Of a DNA stretch of 64,000 nt, positions 58,801 through 64,000 are shown one piece after another. Below the pieces are notes generated by a model. The model worked only from the letters and a program-made list of their open reading frames with translations. It searched no databases and had not been told where the DNA came from. Source of the DNA: Limnoperna fortunei (Eukaryota > Mollusca > Bivalvia > Mytilida > Modiolidae); contig OX104113.1 of NCBI GenBank assembly GCA_944474755.1, positions 51,723,644 to 51,787,643 of the forward strand, in the 5' to 3' direction. The position numbers and the translations under genes were made by a program. How positions within the stretch are numbered: the stretch's first letter is position 1; each line of letters opens with the position of its first letter.

Positions 58801-61265
58801 ACTATTTTAACGCACCAAGTTTTAAAATCACATAAAAAAATAAAACTAAAATTAACCTGTTGTTGGTTTTTTTATGCTTTTATTTTATCCACTAAAAAAC
58901 GCGCGCTTTATGAATGTTTGGGTTCATTTTAAAAACAAATTGTTAATATTGTTGACAATTAATAATTTAAGTACATCACTTAGTGGTCCTCAACAGAACC
59001 CAAAAATGGGGTAACACTGTGAAAGGTAACAACTAAACGATTCACAGCCAATGCCTGAAAGGACAAACACAAGCGAAAAATTAATGCAAACTATTAATTT
59101 TGTTTTCTTTCCATAGCTTGTCTAACTAGTACGAGACTCGTATAATAACTTTAAATTGATTCAAGTAATAAAATAAGTAATATTTTTAGCCAGACTGTTG
59201 TAAAAGAGTATAGTCCAAGGTTCATACAATTACAGCATGCTTCTAAGTTCTACAGTATTCAGCCAATGTGTGTGTTCTGAGCGCACATTATAACTGGACA
59301 TCTATGTGTTGTTTCTGATGGGTAGCTAATTTATTTGTAATTCAAAATCTCTAAGTTTCTAACAGCGCATAAACCTGTACGCCCAGGGAAACATTCTAAT
59401 TTGAAATTTATAGGAAAGTATAAATTTTCTTGCCATTTTTAGAAAAAAGGATGACATATGTTTATATAGATAGGCTAAATATATATATATATTTTTAAAG
59501 CAGGTAGGTTTTTTATGTTTTGTTCTTTACTCTAGTAATTTAGATAAGTTTTTAGTGATTTTTGCCAAAATAAAAGAAGTTAATTTAATTTTCACCTTGT
59601 TTTGACATTATAAACTAAATCTTTTTTATTATCTTTCTGAAGTATAATGAATACTGTAAAACTGAAAATTGAAAATAATTAAGCTTACTACTAATTTTAC
59701 TTTTTAGTAACTAAATGTTTTAAAACATAAATAAGAATCTGGTAGGATAAGCCTTTTAATGAGATAAACCCCTTGAAGCATGACACGAATAAGTTTATTT
59801 GTAATGTTTTCTCATTCGTAAAACTATAGCACATAAACAAATGAAAGATTGGAAGTCACGTTTTGCATATCAAAGTTTTCATTTGCATATACTTATTTTA
59901 TCGTTTCCTTTTTTTTAAATTTATATAAAAGTATAAGACCAAGGTTACAAAATTTGACTACGCCATACGTGCGTTTCGTCTAAACAAGACTTGTTAGTTG
60001 CGCTGAAACTAAAAATATTGGAAAGCATAACAAGCCATTTGTATATGCTCGTTCATAGTTAGCGCTGTACAGTACACTTATCCAAGGTTAGGTTGAATAA
60101 GTCACATTTTAATATAAGCATCAGTAACAATATTGTATGGGCGCACATTTTTACATTTTGCAAGTAACACTGTGAAAATATTTAACATAAAAATATTATA
60201 CAACGATGAAAACAGCAAGTCAAGTAACATTCACTAATAACTGACATTAGCACATAGCTTCAAAACATTTCCATCAACCAGAATGCGTCTTTATAACTAC
60301 GTTATACGTTTATTATCGCCGCCCATATATTTGTATTCATTTTCGTTGCTTAGGTTGGATAAAGGAAAACATATTTCGAAGCGTACTTACCATGAATGAA
60401 GGAATTTTGCTAAAAGAATGTCCATCATTCACCTTAGAATGAAAAATCAAGATCAAATATTACGTTGGACTTCAAAAACCCTTGGACGATATCAAATTTT
60501 TATGCAATGATAAATATTTTTGGTATTCTATTTACGGAATGTAAGAATAAATGGAGACCATTTTAACCTGGTACTTTATCTTCGATGATAGCGCTATCGA
60601 TGAGAGTAGCTTTGAAAAATCGAAAACCAGAATAAAAGGCTATTTATTTGTATATAATTTCGGATGAAAATTGAAAACCATAATAAAAAAGTTATTTTAT
60701 GTATTTAATTCCGAAGTATGCCGTATTTTGTAAGATGCTATCAATAAATGTTATGCCAATAATTCATTTACTTGAACCACGTGAACATTAGTTTTTATTC
60801 AAGCATATTTAGGATTAAATATATGACAAAAGAATTACATGTGCGCAATTAAGAAATCGGTAATTCAAACTAGTACCAACTGCAGAACTATACTTCACAT
60901 AGGACCTTATGGGGAAAATTTCAAATAACTTCTTTTTAGAAATTGCAATTCTGATTCTAAGCGAATATTTTTTATGAAGTCCTTACAAAAGTTATATTTA
61001 TATTTCGATCTAAGATCCAGGATGAATGCTACGCAAGCCTTTATGTTAAATAACAGCCTATTGAGATTATTTATGCTGATCTGGAACTCAACACGTACAA
61101 TTTAAAATTGAAAAGACAATTTTGCATGCATTTTTATATTTCAGATTATCTTTCTCTTATAGCTGCCATATTGTCCAGATGATCTGTATTTTGAATTGAT
61201 TGTTTTTGTGTGTTTGAAGCTATATCATGTCGTCCAGTTTTTATTGGGGAGGAAGCCGCAGTGAA
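52885..61265. other. Long repeat-poor, gene-poor stretch
   Basis: No supported gene. Minor items are a 33-bp direct duplication (GAAAGGCCAAAATATT at 56326 and 56359) and a short sequence near 59957-60005 (ACTACGCCATACGTGCGTTT, then CGTCTAAACAAGAC) that recalls a common bivalve repeat. Confidence 0.45.
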
Positions 61266-61268
61266 AAC

Positions 61269-62716
61269 CAGAGGCTCTTAAGAGCCTGTATCGCTCACCT
61301 GATTTTATAGGAAATGAAGATGGCATTTCCCTGATGTTAAAGTTAGTCTTGTAATTTTCAATAAACTTTAATTAGGACCATCCAAACAATATTACTAGAA
61401 AGCTTTGTTTCATTGGTTAACCGGTTGTATAGAGAAGATTTTTTTTATTTGCCCATAGGGTCCAATGTTAAACTAAGTCCTGCGGCGGTGGTGGGGATTT
61501 TGAATTTCCAATTGCCATAAAAAACATAAACTTTATAAAGGACCATCCAAACAATATTGCTAGTAAGTTTTTGTTTCAATTAATTAACCGGTTTCAGAGA
61601 AGAAGCCTTTAAAAACTTTTTCCCATAGGGTCCTATGTTAAACTAAGTCCTGCGGTAGCGGCCTTTTTGAATTTCCAATTGCCATAAAAAACACAAACTT
61701 TATAGAGGACCATCCAAACAATATTGCTAGTAAGTTTTTGTTTCCATTGATTAACCGGTTTCAGAGAAGAAGCCTTTAAAAACTTTTTCCCATAGGGTCC
61801 TATGTTAAACTAAGTCCTGCGGTGGTGGGGATTTTGAATTTCCAATTGCCATAAAAAACATAAACTTTATAAAGGACCATCCAAACAATATTGCTAGTAA
61901 GTTTTGTTTTGATTGGTTAAACGGTTTCAGAGAAGAAGCCCTTTTAAACTTTTTTCTCATAGGGTTGAATGTTAAACCAAGTCCTGCGGTGGCGGCCATT
62001 TTGAATTTCCGATTGGGATAAAAAAAACATTAACTTTATAGAGGACCATCCAAACAATATTGCTAGTAAGTTTTGTTTCCATTGGTTGACCGGTTTCAGA
62101 AAAGAAGCCTTTCAAACTTTTTCCCATAGGGTCCTATGTTAAATTAAGTCCTGTGGTGGCAGCCATTTTGAATTTCCAATTGCCATAAAAAACACAAACT
62201 TTATAGATGACCATCCAAACAATATTGCTAGTAAGTTTTTGTTTCCATTGATTAACCGGTTTCAGAGAAGAAGCCTTTTAAAACTTTTTCCCATAGGGTT
62301 CTATGTTAAACTAAGTCCTGCGGTGGCGGCCATTTTGAATTTCCAATTCCCATCAAAAACACAAACTTTATAGAGGACCATCCAAACAATATTGCTAGTA
62401 AGTTTTGTTTTGATTGGTTAAACAGTTTTAGAGAAGAAGCCCTTTTAAACTTTTTTCCCATAGGGTCCTATGTTAAACTAAGTCTTGAGGTGGCGGCCAT
62501 ATTGGTTTACCAATCAAAATAAAAAACACAAACTTTGTAAAGGTCCATCCCATGAACATTATGGCCAAGTTTGGTTTCAATTGGCCAAGTGGTTTCAGAG
62601 AAGAAGATTAAAATGTAAAAAGTTTACAGACGCCGACGACGACAACGACGACGACGCCGACGGACGCAAAGTGATAACAATAGCTCAGATGACCCTTTGG
62701 GTCAGGTGAGCTAAAA
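61269..62716 (+). mobile_element. Helentron/pearl-like element with eight ~167-bp units
   Basis: The 5' hairpin AGGCTCTTAAGAGCCT (61272-61287) is followed by GCTCACCTGA. GGACCATCCAAACAATATTG units start at about 61375, 61540, 61707, 61874, 62043, 62208, 62375 and 62542 (165-169 bp apart). Next come a GACGACGAC run (62629-62666) and a 3' hairpin (62681-62713) whose arm TCAGGTGAGC is the exact complement of the 5' GCTCACCTGA. No coding capacity is present. Confidence 0.75.
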
Positions 62717-64000
62717 ACCGTGATAAAGCTGATAAAGCGTTAAATACATTTAAACAAAGAAATATAAAATAACCTCTGTAACACAGATATAAAATGTTTT
62801 AAATGCGTCCGTAAAATTATTATCGTACAGTCAAACATGTAGGATAATTCGGCTGCCAATTAATGCTTTGCATCAATCGTTTTCTTGTTTAATATATTTC
62901 CGTTTTCAAGATATGTGTATGACACGAAGCTAAGCAGCACCAATGATTGCTTCTATTTAAAAAGGATTGTATTATATTCTATGCAGACCTAATGTCATGA
63001 TAGTTGCTGAACTATTATTTTCATAAAAAAACACGCAAAACAATAAATATTAAGTTAAACTGTATAAAATTAGTAGCCCACTACTCCCGTAAATGACTTT
63101 GTCGGATTTGCATTTATTCACAAGAAAGATGTTGAGGTACGTAATATCTCACACCTTCCTTGCTTCTAGTGCAAGCGATGTTTTCGGCTTTGTTTTTCTG
63201 GTCGTGTGATTTTATAACGTGCATTTGCTTATAGAAAATGCATCATTACAGGACGAAAACGACTTGCTGACAGTAAATACAAATTAAGTTATCACGTCTT
63301 CAAAAGAAAAAAATACGGAGAATTACTAGAAAAAGTATCATTAAATATTGTAAATTTGATCGCTTGTAAAAAGTTGTCGGAATTATAACTCACAACCTTG
63401 AGGCATACAGTCAATTTTATTACTGAACCGACAAATTTAAAAAAAAAAATAAAAAGTTCAAATGAGCAACTCAATTTCATAGAAGACCCATTTAAATTTG
63501 AGTAATTTGCATATTTTTTTGCAAAAACTGACTTCTACCAAAATCATATCCTTCAACTTCACAATTGGGTCATTCTTGCAAAAAATTAATTTAAAGATAG
63601 TCATAATTTGTGAAACATTGTGCTGCTGAATAACGTTAAGACAATGTTAAGTTTGCTTCAGGTTGACTCGAGTAACAAAAGAAGAAATCCAAACTACAAC
63701 ATATGATATAAAACAAATATTTAAGGCAATTAATAAAACAAACAATCATGCACTTATATAAGACGGCTAAAATAGGCATACAAAATAGTGTTCGCAAACG
63801 TAAAATATGAACACTACTTCATATAGTAAAATACTTAAGATTTTATTTAAAACGAATAAAATATTTTATCTATTGTTTGTGGCTTTTCAAAGTTATACTG
63901 ATTTATTACTTGTCTTTCAATAGCACGAAGGAGTTGTTTTTAACAAGCTGTTTCTTTTATGGTTCTTTAGATATAAATGAACGTATTTCAACGGTCATTC
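62717..64000. other. Unassigned stretch to the window end
   Basis: No gene, repeat or RNA gene recognised. Confidence 0.45.

Noticed and set aside
62485..62709. Acidic 74-codon frame (Asp-rich)
   Set aside because: The Asp run is the translation of the GAC triplet run in the 3' part of the 61.3-kb element.

Overview
This window is AT-rich animal nuclear DNA. Genes are split by GT-AG introns, exons are small, and the intergenic and intronic space is full of short mobile elements. The repeats look molluscan, most likely bivalve: tRNA-derived SINEs ending in a CGTTAAAC-type tail, 158-167 bp tandem cores flanked by hairpin ends, and copies ending in ACGG/GACG runs followed by GGGGTATAA. The phylum is inferred from those families and the genus is not determined.

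Two protein genes are well supported and lie tail to tail. On the + strand, 2420-4604 is a two-exon carotenoid oxygenase-family gene (BCO/RPE65/NinaB type, 524 aa). It keeps four iron-ligand histidines but carries a signal peptide and eight N-glycosylation sequons. On the - strand, nine exons between 31197 and 12010 encode the large TFIIA subunit (GTF2A1, 290 aa). Every splice junction resolves in frame, a taspase-1 type cleavage motif is present, and a good TATA box sits about 100 bp upstream of the ATG. A third locus near 52.6-52.9 kb (- strand) is only a candidate first exon behind a TATA-like box.

Layout: 1-2.1 kb, non-coding plus a tandem-core repeat. 2.4-4.6 kb, oxygenase gene. 4.75-7.8 kb, a SINE and two tandem-core repeat blocks. 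7.8-12 kb, intergenic, with a perfect-looking hairpin element. 12-31.2 kb, GTF2A1, whose introns hold a nested pogo-like element, minisatellites, hairpins and Helentron/pearl-like repeats. 31.8-34.1 kb, a very young non-autonomous LTR retrotransposon whose two LTRs differ at one site that I could find. 34.4-37.4 kb, a decayed LINE split by a 463-bp MITE with a 9-bp target duplication. 37.9-39.5 kb, a 796-bp foldback element nested in another repeat, then a second MITE of the same 9-bp type. 40.5-47.1 kb, hairpins, minisatellites and SINEs. 47.1-61.2 kb, a long stretch with almost nothing recognisable. 61.3-62.7 kb, an eight-unit tandem-core element. 62.7-64 kb, nothing recognised.

The two genes show no sign of working together. 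The dominant story is layered insertion around and inside a housekeeping transcription-factor gene. I did not find a convincing new multi-gene system. The most unusual items are the secretory-type carotenoid oxygenase, the partial duplication of a GTF2A1 exon end with its splice donor, the young LTR element just upstream of GTF2A1, and the several foldback and MITE families with clean target duplications.
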